DNA of 64,000 nucleotides. It comes from Thermococcus sp. GTDB taxonomy: Archaea > Methanobacteriota_B > Thermococci > Thermococcales > Thermococcaceae. The translations under genes and the position numbers were made by a program. The DNA is taken from assembly GCF_027011145.1 (NCBI RefSeq), contig NZ_JALVAO010000032.1, positions 1 to 64,000 on the forward strand, given 5' to 3'. Positions within the stretch are counted from its first letter, which is position 1. Every line of letters begins with the position of its first letter. This document shows, in pieces, positions 26,743 to 35,498 of the stretch. Below the pieces are notes generated by a model. The model ran no database searches. It had not been told where the DNA came from and worked only from the letters and a program-made list of their open reading frames with translations.

Positions 26743-27870
26743 ATGATTGGCCTTATAGTCAACCCTATAGCAGGTATGGGCGGTAGAGTGGCCCTCAAGG
26801 GCACAGACGGTGTCGTCGATGAGGCAATCAGGCGGGGGGCCAGACCTGTTTCGCCCGAGCTGGTCAGGCTGTTCCTAAGGGAACTTTCCCACTACGGGGA
26901 GGCAAAATCGATAACATTCCTCACAGGGCCGGGCCCACTCGGGGAGGACTATCTGAGGGAGTTCGGTTTTAACTTTGAGGTAATTCCCCTGGAGATTCGC
27001 TATCGCGATGTTGAGGGCGTTAAAATTCCCGACACAACGGCCGAGCACACGAAAAAACTTGCCCGCGAGATGCTTGGGAGGGTGGAACTCATAGTCTTCG
27101 CCGGTGGGGACGGAACGGCTAGGGATTTGTTGGAAATCGTTGATAGGAAGGTTCCAATACTTGGAATCCCGACGGGGGTTAAGATGTACTCAGGGGTTTT
27201 TGCAGTATCTCCTGAAAAGGCCGCGGAGGTTCTCGTTAAGTTCCTCCACGGTGAGGCCAAGATTGAGGAGCGGGAGGTAAGGGACATAGACGAGGAATCC
27301 TTCAGGCGGGACGAGGTAAGGGCCAGAACCTATGGGCGAGCACTTGTTCCTGTCGTTGAGGGGCTCGTTCAGGGTAATAAGGAGGCCGTTAGAATCGACG
27401 AAGCCGAGGAACTTGAGGCTTTGGCTGAAGCAGTTGCTGAAGAAATCCTTGAGAGCGATGGAATTTATTTCCTTGGTTCCGGTTCAACACTCAAGAGGAT
27501 TAAAGAGAGGCTCGGCATAGAGGGAACGCTCCTTGGAGTTGATATCGTGGAAGTTCAGGATGGAGAGGCAAGGCTCCTCGTGAAGGATGCAACCGAGAGG
27601 GATTTGCTGAAGTTCGTAGATAAGAACCCCAGAGTTGTTGTGACGGTTGTTGGAGGTTTGAACTTCCTCTTCGGTAGGGGCAACCAGCAGTTCTCGGCCG
27701 AGGTTCTCAGGAGGATTCCCAAGGAGAACATCCTCGTCGTAGCGACCCCCGACAAGATTAAGGGACCTGTTAGAGTCTACACCGGCGATAGGGAAGTTGA
27801 TGGAAGGTTAAGGGGATACATAAGGGTTCGTGTAAGTCCGTGGATGGAGAAACTTGTGAAGGTAATCTGA
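26743..27870 (+). CDS. ATP-NAD kinase family protein (COG3199-like)
   Basis: A 375-residue member of the ATP-NAD kinase/diacylglycerol kinase fold. It opens IGLIVNPIAGMGGRVALKG and carries the family's GGDGTARDL nucleotide-binding motif near residue 120, then GIPTGVKMYSGVFA. This longer branch is distinct from the canonical archaeal NAD kinase and its exact substrate is not settled; NAD phosphorylation is the best guess. The ATG follows GAGGTGAGGTT. It is four bases after the channel gene, so the two share a transcript. Confidence 0.82.
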   Translation: MIGLIVNPIAGMGGRVALKGTDGVVDEAIRRGARPVSPELVRLFLRELSHYGEAKSITFLTGPGPLGEDYLREFGFNFEVIPLEIRYRDVEGVKIPDTTAEHTKKLAREMLGRVELIVFAGGDGTARDLLEIVDRKVPILGIPTGVKMYSGVFAVSPEKAAEVLVKFLHGEAKIEEREVRDIDEESFRRDEVRARTYGRALVPVVEGLVQGNKEAVRIDEAEELEALAEAVAEEILESDGIYFLGSGSTLKRIKERLGIEGTLLGVDIVEVQDGEARLLVKDATERDLLKFVDKNPRVVVTVVGGLNFLFGRGNQQFSAEVLRRIPKENILVVATPDKIKGPVRVYTGDREVDGRLRGYIRVRVSPWMEKLVKVI

Positions 27871-27918
27871 GCGGAAGCCGTTTATACCACTCCGCCCTAT
27901 TCTCTACCGGTGATTTCT

Positions 27919-28821
27919 ATGAGACACAGCAGGATAGCTGTTAAAGTTCTTGAGGGAGAGGAGCCTATATTCTACGACCCAGTTTATCATGGCAGAACTC
28001 TGAAGGTTTTTGGAATGGACGACTATCCGGTGCGCTTTCTTTCGTATCTCATGCGCCAGTACAGGGAGATAGGTTACTCCACTGTGGTTTTCGACACAAC
28101 AGGGGATTTCGAGGGCGAGTTTGATACCGTAATCGAGGTTCGCGATGGCTTCAGCCTTGGTCTCGACCCGATAAAGCTCTACAAAGCAGGTTATTTCGAC
28201 CCCTACACGGCAGTCACGATTGTTCAGACCCTCTACGGCCTCGACAGGTCGCTAACCGACAGGCTGTACGTTGACGTTCTTCTGGGCAAAGTTTCAAGCG
28301 TTCCGGAGGCTGTTAAGAGAAACGAAAAATACTCCGAGGTTATCTTGGAGAGCTACACTCCCCTTGATGAGGCTTTTTACACCGGTGAACCTCCGAAGCT
28401 TGAAGGCAGTATCCTGGTGGACATGGGGGAAACGCACAGCATAACCCTGGTTGGTATGGCATTCCTCATCCTTGCGGCGGTATTTGAGAAAAGACGAAAC
28501 ACCGCTATAGGCCTCGTTGACGGTGCCGTCCTTGGCTATACAACCGCAGGAGGTGCTTCCATACCCCTCCTCACGAGGCCCCTGAAACACAGGGTTACTG
28601 CCATTGCCAGCCAGTACGCTTTGGATTCCCTCCTGAACATAGCCGGTCCGACGCTTCTCCTATATCATGACCCCGACGTTCAGTCCCTTGTTTATGAGGC
28701 GAACGGTGTTCCACCGGGGCCGACAAGGAAGTTCGTCGGCAAAAGGGCTGGAACCCTGATAGTAAGAAGTCCCGAGAGCGTTGACGTCCATCACGGGGAG
28801 TTACCAGAGGGGGTTCTTTGA
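27919..28821 (+). CDS. HerA/VirB4-like protein without a P-loop
   Basis: A 300-residue protein of no assigned family. Its order of motifs follows the HerA/VirB4 ATPases: a VVFDTTGDF strand where those have the DPHGE segment, then LGLDPIKLY, a SILVDMG strand in the Walker B position, and VTAIASQYALDSLLNIAG resembling the sensor region ending in a T-L-L-L-Y strand. However, where GxxGxGKS should be it has VFGMDDYPVRFL, so ATP binding is probably lost. I start at ATG 27919 behind GGTGATTTCT. It may be a structural or regulatory pseudo-ATPase. The fold call is by eye. Confidence 0.5.
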   Translation: MRHSRIAVKVLEGEEPIFYDPVYHGRTLKVFGMDDYPVRFLSYLMRQYREIGYSTVVFDTTGDFEGEFDTVIEVRDGFSLGLDPIKLYKAGYFDPYTAVTIVQTLYGLDRSLTDRLYVDVLLGKVSSVPEAVKRNEKYSEVILESYTPLDEAFYTGEPPKLEGSILVDMGETHSITLVGMAFLILAAVFEKRRNTAIGLVDGAVLGYTTAGGASIPLLTRPLKHRVTAIASQYALDSLLNIAGPTLLLYHDPDVQSLVYEANGVPPGPTRKFVGKRAGTLIVRSPESVDVHHGELPEGVL

Positions 28822-28880
28822 TAGCAACCCTTCTTCAAAACATTTTTAATTTCTATGAGTACTTTTACTGGTGAGTAAAA

Positions 28881-29489
28881 ATGGTGTACTACGAGCATAC
28901 GACAACACCAGTCATTTTTGGATTCTTCTTCGTACTCTACTACCTTGCCATACCCTCCGCGCTTGTTCTGTGGTACGCCAGGAGTTACAACTACATCCGT
29001 AAGCGCAACTTTATGCTAAAGAGACTCTCCACATACCTCTTGGTTGCCTTCTTCATCACCTCTCTCTCAGCTTACAAACTCACCTCTATCTACCTCTACC
29101 TTCATTCTCCTTCTCCGGGAGCTCTCTGCTTGACCTCCTCATGTGTGGTCTCTTCTGACCCCGTTGTGAGATATAACCTAAGCATTAATGACCTTGAGCG
29201 GGCTGGGGTTCCCTCTATTGGCCCTATGACGGTCTACAGAATTTACGACACTGCGAGTAGCAAGGAACTTGGTTTGCCAACTAGGATGAACTATTTAGTG
29301 GTAGTAAGAGCCCTTCTGGTTGTTCCTGCCGTCGAAGTCATCTCGTATAACGTCTCTGGTACCAGAGTTGTTGGGAAGAAGAGCTTTTACGTTGTATGGC
29401 CCTTTTCTCCGGGCAAGGTTCTTGAAGACAACTTTGGAGTTAGATTTACTGTTCTGGTGTTCTCTGGAAGGGGAGGAGTTGGGGCTTAG
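28881..29489 (+). CDS. Membrane protein with extracellular domain, unknown function
   Basis: A 202-residue protein with two N-terminal membrane helices (about residues 10-30 and 47-67) joined by a short basic loop (RSYNYIRKRNFMLKR), then a soluble beta-rich part with two Cys (GALCLTSSCVVSS) that may form a disulfide outside. I recognise no family. The ATG is behind GGTGAGTAAAA. The last four bases overlap the stop of the convergent sufS-like gene. It appears to stand alone. Confidence 0.6.
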   Translation: MVYYEHTTTPVIFGFFFVLYYLAIPSALVLWYARSYNYIRKRNFMLKRLSTYLLVAFFITSLSAYKLTSIYLYLHSPSPGALCLTSSCVVSSDPVVRYNLSINDLERAGVPSIGPMTVYRIYDTASSKELGLPTRMNYLVVVRALLVVPAVEVISYNVSGTRVVGKKSFYVVWPFSPGKVLEDNFGVRFTVLVFSGRGGVGA

Positions 29490-30685
29490 CCCCTGAGTTC
29501 CTTTACCAAATTCTCAAGAACCCCGAGGAAAGTCTCGACCTCCTCAACGCTGTTGTAGACGTGGAAGGAAGCCCTGACGGTGCCGTTTATTCCGAGCTTC
29601 TTCATCACCGGTAGAGCGCAGTGGTGACCGGAGCGAACCATTATGTTGTTCTCGTCGAGTATCGCCGCAACGTCGTGGGGATGGAGGGGCGGAACGTTGA
29701 AGCTCACAACTCCCGCGTGCTTCTTCAGGTTCTTCGGCCCGTACCACGGGATTTCAAGTTCATCGAGACCCTCAACGGTTCTTTTCACAAGCTTCTTCTC
29801 CTGCCTCTCAATCTTATCGAGGCCTATCCTCTCGATGTATTTTATACCTGCGGCAAGGCCTATTGCCCCGCCTATGTTCGGCGTTCCCGCCTCGAAGCGC
29901 TCAGGGGGCTCGGCAAGCCTGTAACCGTCGAGGTCAACGTCTTCAATAGTCCCGCCCCCGATGAGCGGCGGCTCAAAGACGTCGAAGAACTCCTCGTTTA
30001 TGTAAAGGACCCCTATTCCCGTCGGCCCCATCGGTCCCTTGTGCCCTGAAAAAGCCAAGAAGTCTGCGTGGAGCTTCTTAACGTCAACTTCCATGTGGCC
30101 GGCGCTTTGGGCCGCGTCAACGACGAAGATTGCCCCCTCTTCCTTTGCGAGTTTTCCGAGCTCTTCGACCTCGTGAATAACACCAAGGGCGTTGGAGACG
30201 TGCTGAACCGCCACCAATTTTGCCCCTCTTATCTTCCTCTCAGCGTCGCTTAAATCGAGGTTGCCCTCGTTGTCCCCTTCAATAAACTCCAGTCTCAGGC
30301 CCTTTTTCTTTGCCAGCCTCTGCCATGGGAGCAAATCCGAGTGGTGCTCGTAGGGGGTGGTGACTATCTTGTCCCCGGGCCTGAAGATGTTCTCCAGCCC
30401 GAGGGCCACGAGGTTTAAGCTCTCACTGGTGTTCTTGGTGAAAACTATCTCCTCAAACTTCGCGTTGATGAAGTCAGCAACAACCTTCCTGCTCTCCTCG
30501 TATTTGTGCGTCGCCATCTGTGAGAGCCTGTGAACTCCCCTGTGGACGTTTGCGCGGTATCTGAGGTAATACTCGTCCATGGCCTCGACGACAGGTTTCG
30601 GCGTTAGAGAAGTCGCGGTGTTGTCAAAATAGATAACCTCATTCGTCAGGGGTATGTCCTTCCTTATATCATCGGGCACTTTCAT
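29486..30685 (-). CDS. sufS: Cysteine desulfurase, SufS/CsdA type
   Basis: A PLP enzyme that takes sulfur from cysteine for Fe-S clusters and thiolated molecules. The 399-residue protein has the PLP-binding Lys in FSGHKGPMGPTG (about residue 225), the N-terminal YFDNTATSLTP, and the C-terminal active Cys in RSGHHCALP (about 355), the group II (SufS/CsdA) pattern. Its ATG overlaps the stop of a small upstream gene (ATGA). Genes for SufC/SufB lie 30 kb away, so it is not in one suf operon. It overlaps the convergent membrane protein gene by four bases. Confidence 0.92.
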   Translation of the reverse strand: MKVPDDIRKDIPLTNEVIYFDNTATSLTPKPVVEAMDEYYLRYRANVHRGVHRLSQMATHKYEESRKVVADFINAKFEEIVFTKNTSESLNLVALGLENIFRPGDKIVTTPYEHHSDLLPWQRLAKKKGLRLEFIEGDNEGNLDLSDAERKIRGAKLVAVQHVSNALGVIHEVEELGKLAKEEGAIFVVDAAQSAGHMEVDVKKLHADFLAFSGHKGPMGPTGIGVLYINEEFFDVFEPPLIGGGTIEDVDLDGYRLAEPPERFEAGTPNIGGAIGLAAGIKYIERIGLDKIERQEKKLVKRTVEGLDELEIPWYGPKNLKKHAGVVSFNVPPLHPHDVAAILDENNIMVRSGHHCALPVMKKLGINGTVRASFHVYNSVEEVETFLGVLENLVKELRG

Positions 30686-30975
30686 GATACCACCTCCAGA
30701 ACTCCGGCGCAGTCGTAAACGACCCTCGCCATCTCCTCGCCCCTTTTTGCGTCAGTTAGGAGCTTTATAATTATCTTTCCGCTCGGATAAACGCTAACCT
30801 CATAGCCCTCCATATCAACGATTAGCATCATTCCCGGGATAAGCTTTTTTACGGTGTAACCCCTCTCCTCCAGACACTCGGCCGTTTTCCTCAGGTCGAG
30901 CTTTACCGGCTTTTCCCATGAATAAGCCCCTATAACGATGCCCTTCATCGTAACACAGGGCTTTGAGATAATCAC
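30682..30975 (-). CDS. Small TBP-like-fold protein coupled to sufS
   Basis: A 97-residue protein translationally coupled to sufS (ATGA overlap). The pattern KLDLRKTAECL, then IPGMMLIV, then YPSGKIIIKLLTD and EEMARVVYDCAG resembles one half of the TATA-binding-protein saddle (LDL...A, P..I, FsSGK, A..A). TBP has two such halves; this has only one. It keeps Cys residues (PCV, ECL, DCA). The start is GTG at 30975 behind GGTGGTGAAGC; an internal ATG at 30948 would trim nine residues. The function is unknown. Its link to the desulfurase suggests sulfur handling or regulation. Confidence 0.6.
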   Translation of the reverse strand: MIISKPCVTMKGIVIGAYSWEKPVKLDLRKTAECLEERGYTVKKLIPGMMLIVDMEGYEVSVYPSGKIIIKLLTDAKRGEEMARVVYDCAGVLEVVS

Positions 30976-31019
30976 GCTTCACCACCGTTTTTATCTCCGC
31001 AAGGGCGTTTATACGGCTT

Positions 31020-31041
31020 TTTTGAACCGATGGTTGAAAAC
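31020..31041 (+). promoter_or_regulatory. SurR-type extended site before the CooC-like gene
   Basis: TTTTTGAAC-N5-GTTGAAAAC contains a full GTTn3AAC at 31033-31041 and the AAC-N5-GTT spacing of the extended SurR motif. It lies about 18 bases upstream of a CTTATAAAT TATA box (about 31060-31067), the geometry of SurR-activated promoters. Confidence 0.6.
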
Positions 31042-31099
31042 GATGGATGAACCAAATTCCTTATAAATCGTGTTACTTTTCTGCAAGTCGGTGATACAG

Positions 31100-31828
31100 A
31101 TGAAGGTCCTCGTGAGCGGTAAGGGTGGCTGTGGAAAGAGCACAATAAGCGCGATGCTCGGAAAGTATCTGGCGGGAAAGGGCTACCGCGTTTTAATCAT
31201 CGATGCGGACGAGTCAAACCCCGGTCTTTACAGGATGCTTGGCCTGCCGAGGGTTAAGACGCTGGCGGAGCATCTGGGAGGAAAGAAGAGGGCAAAGATA
31301 CTCATGGCGGCAGAAGGCCAGGGGGAGCTCGATGAGGAGCTCTTCGACTGGACACTCGACGATATTCCAGAGGAGATTCTCGCGAAGAAGGGCAACCTCG
31401 CGGTTCTCACAATCGGAAAGATTGAGGAGGCCGAGGAAGGCTGTGCCTGTCCCTATGGCTTCCTAGCCAGAAAGCTCCTCGAAGGAATAAAGCTCCGGGA
31501 CAACGAGGTCATCATCGTTGACACCGAGGCAGGAATAGAGCACTTTGGCAGGGGCGTTGACAAGTACGTTGACGTTGTAATTGACGTTGCGGAGCCTTCT
31601 GCTGAATCAATCGAGCTGTCAAGGAAGATAGCCTCGCTGAGCGAGAGCCTTGGCCTGAAGCACGTCCTCGTTCTCAACAAGGCCCTGCCCGGTGTCGAGG
31701 ATAAACTCCCTGTGAAGCCCGACGTTGTGATTCCTTTCGACAAGAACTTTATCCTGGACAGTTTGAATGGAAGGGAAGTTGAGCCTATAGAACAGATTGA
31801 AGAGCTCTGGAAGATAATCAACAGGTGA
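31100..31828 (+). CDS. CooC-like P-loop ATPase (nickel-insertion type)
   Basis: A 242-residue MinD/SIMIBI ATPase. It opens MKVLVSGKGGCGKST, the deviant Walker A loop, with IIDADESNPGL as the next motif. Near residue 117 it has a Cys-x-Cys in EEGCACPYG, the metal-binding pair of CooC, which helps load nickel into CO dehydrogenase. No CODH gene is in view, while [NiFe] maturation genes are. The start is ATG 31100 after GGTGATACAG. The SurR-type activator site suggests hydrogen-linked expression, so it may serve a hydrogenase or a distant CODH. Confidence 0.8.
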   Translation: MKVLVSGKGGCGKSTISAMLGKYLAGKGYRVLIIDADESNPGLYRMLGLPRVKTLAEHLGGKKRAKILMAAEGQGELDEELFDWTLDDIPEEILAKKGNLAVLTIGKIEEAEEGCACPYGFLARKLLEGIKLRDNEVIIVDTEAGIEHFGRGVDKYVDVVIDVAEPSAESIELSRKIASLSESLGLKHVLVLNKALPGVEDKLPVKPDVVIPFDKNFILDSLNGREVEPIEQIEELWKIINR

Positions 31829-32101
31829 ATTCATTTGGAGGGGCCTGACAATCTGACATCGGCTCCCTTGGATTTCCACATATTTTTGTAAATTTTGTTC
31901 AAATCTTTTCGGGTTTTATACCTGTTTTTGTGCTCCCCCGGGTTCTCCTTCCGGTATTTCGACGAACGGCTATTCTGCTTTCGTCTTTTAGCTAATTAGC
32001 CCTCCCTAACCTTTTTTCGACTTTTGCCGATTATCACTTTGACAATAAGCGAAAGAATTTTAAGGGAACCTAACCCTTATCCAGAAAAACGGGTGGTTGC
32101 C
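31829..32101. other. Longest intergenic stretch (273 bases), acs leader
   Basis: Holds T-rich tracts after the CooC-like gene and the acs promoter at its right end. I searched both strands for box C/D pattern, tRNA-like folds and repeats and found none that hold together. A short GC-rich CCCCCGGG island (about 31936) is unexplained. Confidence 0.4.
32055..32079 (+). promoter_or_regulatory. acs promoter with TAAGGG-N7-CCCTTA inverted repeat
   Basis: A TTTTAA TATA core (about 32058-32063) runs into a perfect 6+7+6 inverted repeat (32061-32079), placed between TATA and the expected start, so a repressor could act here. The acs ATG follows at 32102 behind GGGTGGTTGCC. Confidence 0.4.
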
Positions 32102-34042
32102 ATGCAGATTGGCGAAGGATTCCTGAAGGAAAGATACGTCCCCATGCAGGCCTTCCGGGAGGAACACAGGAAGTCCATTGAAAACATTGAGGAGTTCTGG
32201 ACCGAGCAGGCCAAGGTTCTCGACTGGTTCAAGACGTGGGAGAAAGTTCTCGACGATTCAAATGCTCCCTTCTTCCGCTGGTTCGTTGGAGGCGAGCTGA
32301 ACGCCAGCTATAACGCGCTGGACAGGCACATAAAAGAGGGAAAGAGGAACAGGGCCGCGATAATCTGGGAGAGCGAGAGGGGTGAAACGAGGACCCTAAC
32401 TTATTACGAGCTTTACCGCGAGGTGAACCGCTTTGCCTCCGCGCTAAAGAACCTGGGCGTCGAGAAGGGCGACAGGGTTGTAATCTATATGCCCCTTGTC
32501 CCTGAGGTTGTTATAGCGATGCTGGCCAGTGCAAGAATCGGTGCAATCCACAGCGTCGTCTTCTCCGGTTTCTCCGCTGAGGCTTTGGCAACGAGGATAA
32601 ACGACGCGAAGGCGAAGGTCGTCATTACGGCGGACTACCTCTACAGGCGCGGAAAGAAGCTGAACCTAAAGGAGATAGTTGACAAGGCCCTGCTCGAGAC
32701 GCCCAGCGTTGAGAGCGTCGTCATTCTGAAGAGGGAGGAGAATGGCATCAACATGGTTGAGGGCAGGGACTACGACTGGGACGAGCTTCTCGAAGGGGCT
32801 GAAAAGTACGTCGAGCCTGTTCCGGTGGAGAGCAACCACCCGCTGTTCATACTCTACACGAGCGGAACCACAGGGAAGCCCAAGGGTATAATTCACTCCA
32901 CCGGCGGTTACCTCGTGTACGTTGCCAAAACTATGGAGTGGGCCTGGGGGATAACCGAGAGCGACCTCTTCTGGAACACCGCCGATGTCGGCTGGATTAC
33001 TGGACACAGCTATCTCGTTTACGGGCCTTTAACGCTCGGCTTAACGGTGATGATGTATGAAGGAGCGCTCAACTATCCAAGGCCAGACAGGCCCTGGGAG
33101 CTAATCGAGAAGCACGGCGTTACGATATTCTACACGGCTCCAACAGCGATAAGGATGCTCATGCGCTATGGAGATGAGTGGGTGAAGAAGCACGACCTCT
33201 CGAGTCTTCGCCTTCTCGGTTCGGTTGGAGAGCCCATTAACCCGAGGGCGTGGAAGTGGTATTACGAGGTTGTTGGCGGTGGAAGGTGCCCGATAATAGA
33301 CACCTGGTGGCAGACGGAAACCGGGGGCTACATGATTTATCCCTCGGCTGGAATACAGTTGCCCCCGCTCAAGCCCGGCTCGGCCACCTTCCCGGGTCTC
33401 GGCGTTGATGCCGACGTTTTCAAAGCCGATGGAACACCGGCGGAGCCTAACGAGCGTGGCTACCTCGTGATAAAGAAGCCCTGGCCCGGAATGCTCCTTG
33501 GCATCTGGGGCAACGACGAGCGCTACATCAGAACCTACTGGCAGAGGTTCAGCAAACCTGATGAAGGGGTCTGGATTTACTATCCTGCCGACTACGCTAT
33601 GAAGGACGACGAAGGCTACTTCTGGATATTCGGCAGGGCAGATGAGGTTCTCAACGTCTCCGGCCACAGGATTGGGACAGCTGAGATAGAACACGCTTTA
33701 GTCCTCCACCCTGCCGTGGCAGAGGCGGCAGTGATAGGCAGGCCCGACGAGATAAAGGGTGAAGTGCCTGTTGCCTTCGTAATCCTCAAGGAGGGCTATG
33801 CTCCAACAGAGAGATTAAAGAAAGAACTCATTGACTACGTTCGGGAAACCCTTGGACCGATATCAACTCCGGCTGAGGTGTTCTTCGTTAACAAACTGCC
33901 CAAAACGAGGAGCGGGAAGATAATGCGTCGCGTTTTAAAGGCCCTCGCCAGCGGAAAGGGGCTCGGTGACCTCTCAACGCTGGAAGACGAGGCGAGTGTG
34001 GAAGAAGTGAAAAAGGCACTGGAAGGCTTCGAGATGCGCTGA
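32102..34042 (+). CDS. acs: Acetyl-CoA synthetase, AMP-forming
   Basis: Activates acetate to acetyl-CoA with ATP, giving AMP and pyrophosphate. The 646-residue length is typical. ANL-superfamily motifs are present: [12 protein letters not shown] (about 257-268), WWQTETGG (about 402-409), [16 protein letters not shown] (about 510-525), and the regulatory Lys in [10 protein letters not shown] (about 602-611). ATG 32102 is chosen because it gives the family's start and has a ribosome site; an in-frame extension to 32024 has none. Thermococcales usually make acetate with ADP-forming enzymes, so this one may scavenge acetate. Confidence 0.94.
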   Translation: MQIGEGFLKERYVPMQAFREEHRKSIENIEEFWTEQAKVLDWFKTWEKVLDDSNAPFFRWFVGGELNASYNALDRHIKEGKRNRAAIIWESERGETRTLTYYELYREVNRFASALKNLGVEKGDRVVIYMPLVPEVVIAMLASARIGAIHSVVFSGFSAEALATRINDAKAKVVITADYLYRRGKKLNLKEIVDKALLETPSVESVVILKREENGINMVEGRDYDWDELLEGAEKYVEPVPVESNHPLFILYTSGTTGKPKGIIHSTGGYLVYVAKTMEWAWGITESDLFWNTADVGWITGHSYLVYGPLTLGLTVMMYEGALNYPRPDRPWELIEKHGVTIFYTAPTAIRMLMRYGDEWVKKHDLSSLRLLGSVGEPINPRAWKWYYEVVGGGRCPIIDTWWQTETGGYMIYPSAGIQLPPLKPGSATFPGLGVDADVFKADGTPAEPNERGYLVIKKPWPGMLLGIWGNDERYIRTYWQRFSKPDEGVWIYYPADYAMKDDEGYFWIFGRADEVLNVSGHRIGTAEIEHALVLHPAVAEAAVIGRPDEIKGEVPVAFVILKEGYAPTERLKKELIDYVRETLGPISTPAEVFFVNKLPKTRSGKIMRRVLKALASGKGLGDLSTLEDEASVEEVKKALEGFEMR

Positions 34043-34086
34043 AGGGCTTTTTTATCTCTCCCAATTTGTCAAGAGAAAAAAAGAAA
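34043..34086. terminator. Bidirectional terminator between acs and hypE
   Basis: Between two convergent stops there are T-runs on both strands: GGCTTTTTTATC on the plus strand (34044-34055) and CTTTTTTTCTCTT on the minus strand (about 34074-34086). This is the expected oligo-T termination for both genes. Confidence 0.5.
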
Positions 34087-35103
34087 TCAGCATATCCTCG
34101 GAACCGGGTCGCCGGTGGGGGGCTCCATGAAGCGCTTTCCGCCGATTCCGGTTTCGAGAAGAACCTTTCCCCTGTATTCTTCTATTACCTCACCGATTAT
34201 TGCGGCGTTTTTTCCCTTCTCGGTTTTCTTCATGGCCTTCAGGGCGTCTTCCGCGTAGTCCCTCGCTACCACCATGACGACTTTCCCCTCGTTGGCCACG
34301 TCGTAGGGACTTATGCCGAGCATCTCGCTCGCGGCCCTTACCTCGGGCTTTACGGGTATGTTCTCTTCTCTCACAAGGATTCCAACGTTGCTCTTACGGG
34401 CAATCTCGTTGAGGGCGTTGCTTAGACCTGCCCTTGTCGGGTCCTTCATGGCATGGATGTTCTCCCAGCCTATCTCGTCGGCAACTGCTTTAACGACCTC
34501 CCATACAGGCGCGACATCGCTCTTCAGCTCGGTCTCAAAGGCTATGCCCTCGCGGTGGCTCATCAGCGCTATCCCGTGGTCGCCTATCGTCCCGCTGACA
34601 AGGACGATGTCCCCAACCTTGGCTCCTGCATCGCTTATCGGCTTTTCTGCTATGCCTATTCCCGCTGTAATCACAAACATCTCTATGGGCTCTTCAACGA
34701 CCTTTGTGTCCCCCGTCACTATCGGAACTGGGACTTCTTTCGATGTCTCGTCCATCGAGCGGAGAACCCTCTCAAGGACTTCCATATCGAGGCCTTCTCC
34801 AATTATCATCGAGTTCGCCAGAGCCACTGGCTCCGCTCCCATAACGGCAAGGTCGTTCACTGTTCCGCTGACGGCCAAACGGCCGATGTCACCGCCCGGG
34901 AAGAAGAGCGGTTTAACGGTGTGGCCGTCTATGGTGAGGACTATGTGCTTGTCGCCAAATGGTATCGTCGCACCGTCGTCCAAAGCGTCAAGTCCAATTC
35001 CACCGGCGCTCTTGAGGGTCAGGGTTTTGAGAATCACGTCCCTCAAGAGTTCTTCCATTATTTCTCCACCGGCTCCGTGTTCGAGCTTTATCTTTTCTCC
35101 CAT
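34087..35103 (-). CDS. hypE: Hydrogenase maturation protein HypE
   Basis: Dehydrates the carbamoyl group on its own C-terminal Cys to make the cyanide ligands of the [NiFe] site, working with HypF, HypC and HypD. The 338-residue protein starts with KLEHGAGGEIMEELL and ends in the required PRIC, with the Cys as the last residue. ATP-binding PurM-like segments (GGDIGRLAVSGTVNDLAVMG) are in place. It is the last gene of the leftward hyp block, two bases after a HEPN gene, so it is probably co-transcribed with it. Confidence 0.96.
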   Translation of the reverse strand: MGEKIKLEHGAGGEIMEELLRDVILKTLTLKSAGGIGLDALDDGATIPFGDKHIVLTIDGHTVKPLFFPGGDIGRLAVSGTVNDLAVMGAEPVALANSMIIGEGLDMEVLERVLRSMDETSKEVPVPIVTGDTKVVEEPIEMFVITAGIGIAEKPISDAGAKVGDIVLVSGTIGDHGIALMSHREGIAFETELKSDVAPVWEVVKAVADEIGWENIHAMKDPTRAGLSNALNEIARKSNVGILVREENIPVKPEVRAASEMLGISPYDVANEGKVVMVVARDYAEDALKAMKKTEKGKNAAIIGEVIEEYRGKVLLETGIGGKRFMEPPTGDPVPRIC

Positions 35104-35105
35104 CT

Positions 35106-35498
35106 TTACCCCTCCAGAAGGCCTTTTTTGCGAAGGTAATCCACGGTAAACCTGAGGAACTCCTCAGCACGTCTAATCTGCTCAACGACTGTCTCAGGAG
35201 GAATATCATCCTGAACGGAGTAGTCACCAATCTGTCTAATCTCAAAGGCAACAGTTAGATAGGTGAAAAACTTGTAGGGCACCTCTCCAGTCTTAACGAA
35301 CTCCCTGCCGAGGAGTGCTATCGTGGCGGAGTGCTTTGAAGTTCTTATTCCCCTCGTTAGGAGAAGTGCCTCGGCGCAGTAGAACATGGCGTAGTAAGCC
35401 CTAGAAGCCGCGAACCCGTACATCCCGGCATCGTGGAGCACCATCGCAGCCTCTATGCTCCTCTTGGCCTTTTCAATGAGGCGCGGAATTTCCCTCAT
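35106..35498 (-). CDS. HEPN-domain protein (partner of MNT)
   Basis: A 130-residue all-helical HEPN protein. The SRAYYAMFYCAEALLL segment and a following TSKHSATIALL are typical of the COG1895/COG2250 branch, which pairs with minimal nucleotidyltransferases as type VII-like toxin-antitoxin systems. HEPN members are often RNases with an R-x4-6-H site; here an Arg-Thr-Ser-Lys-His run is the nearest match, so activity is uncertain. Its ATG overlaps the stop of the MNT gene (ATGA), and hypE begins two bases after its stop. An insertion within hyp genes is unusual for such a pair. Confidence 0.85.
   Translation of the reverse strand: MREIPRLIEKAKRSIEAAMVLHDAGMYGFAASRAYYAMFYCAEALLLTRGIRTSKHSATIALLGREFVKTGEVPYKFFTYLTVAFEIRQIGDYSVQDDIPPETVVEQIRRAEEFLRFTVDYLRKKGLLEG

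Noticed and set aside
31850-31900. C/D-like CTGA and GATG words after the CooC-like gene
   Set aside because: Spacing between boxes is wrong on both strands and no terminal stem forms.
34313-35149. 278-codon rightward frame antisense to hypE
   Set aside because: hypE is complete with its PRIC end; the antisense product is Ser/Pro-rich and resembles nothing.
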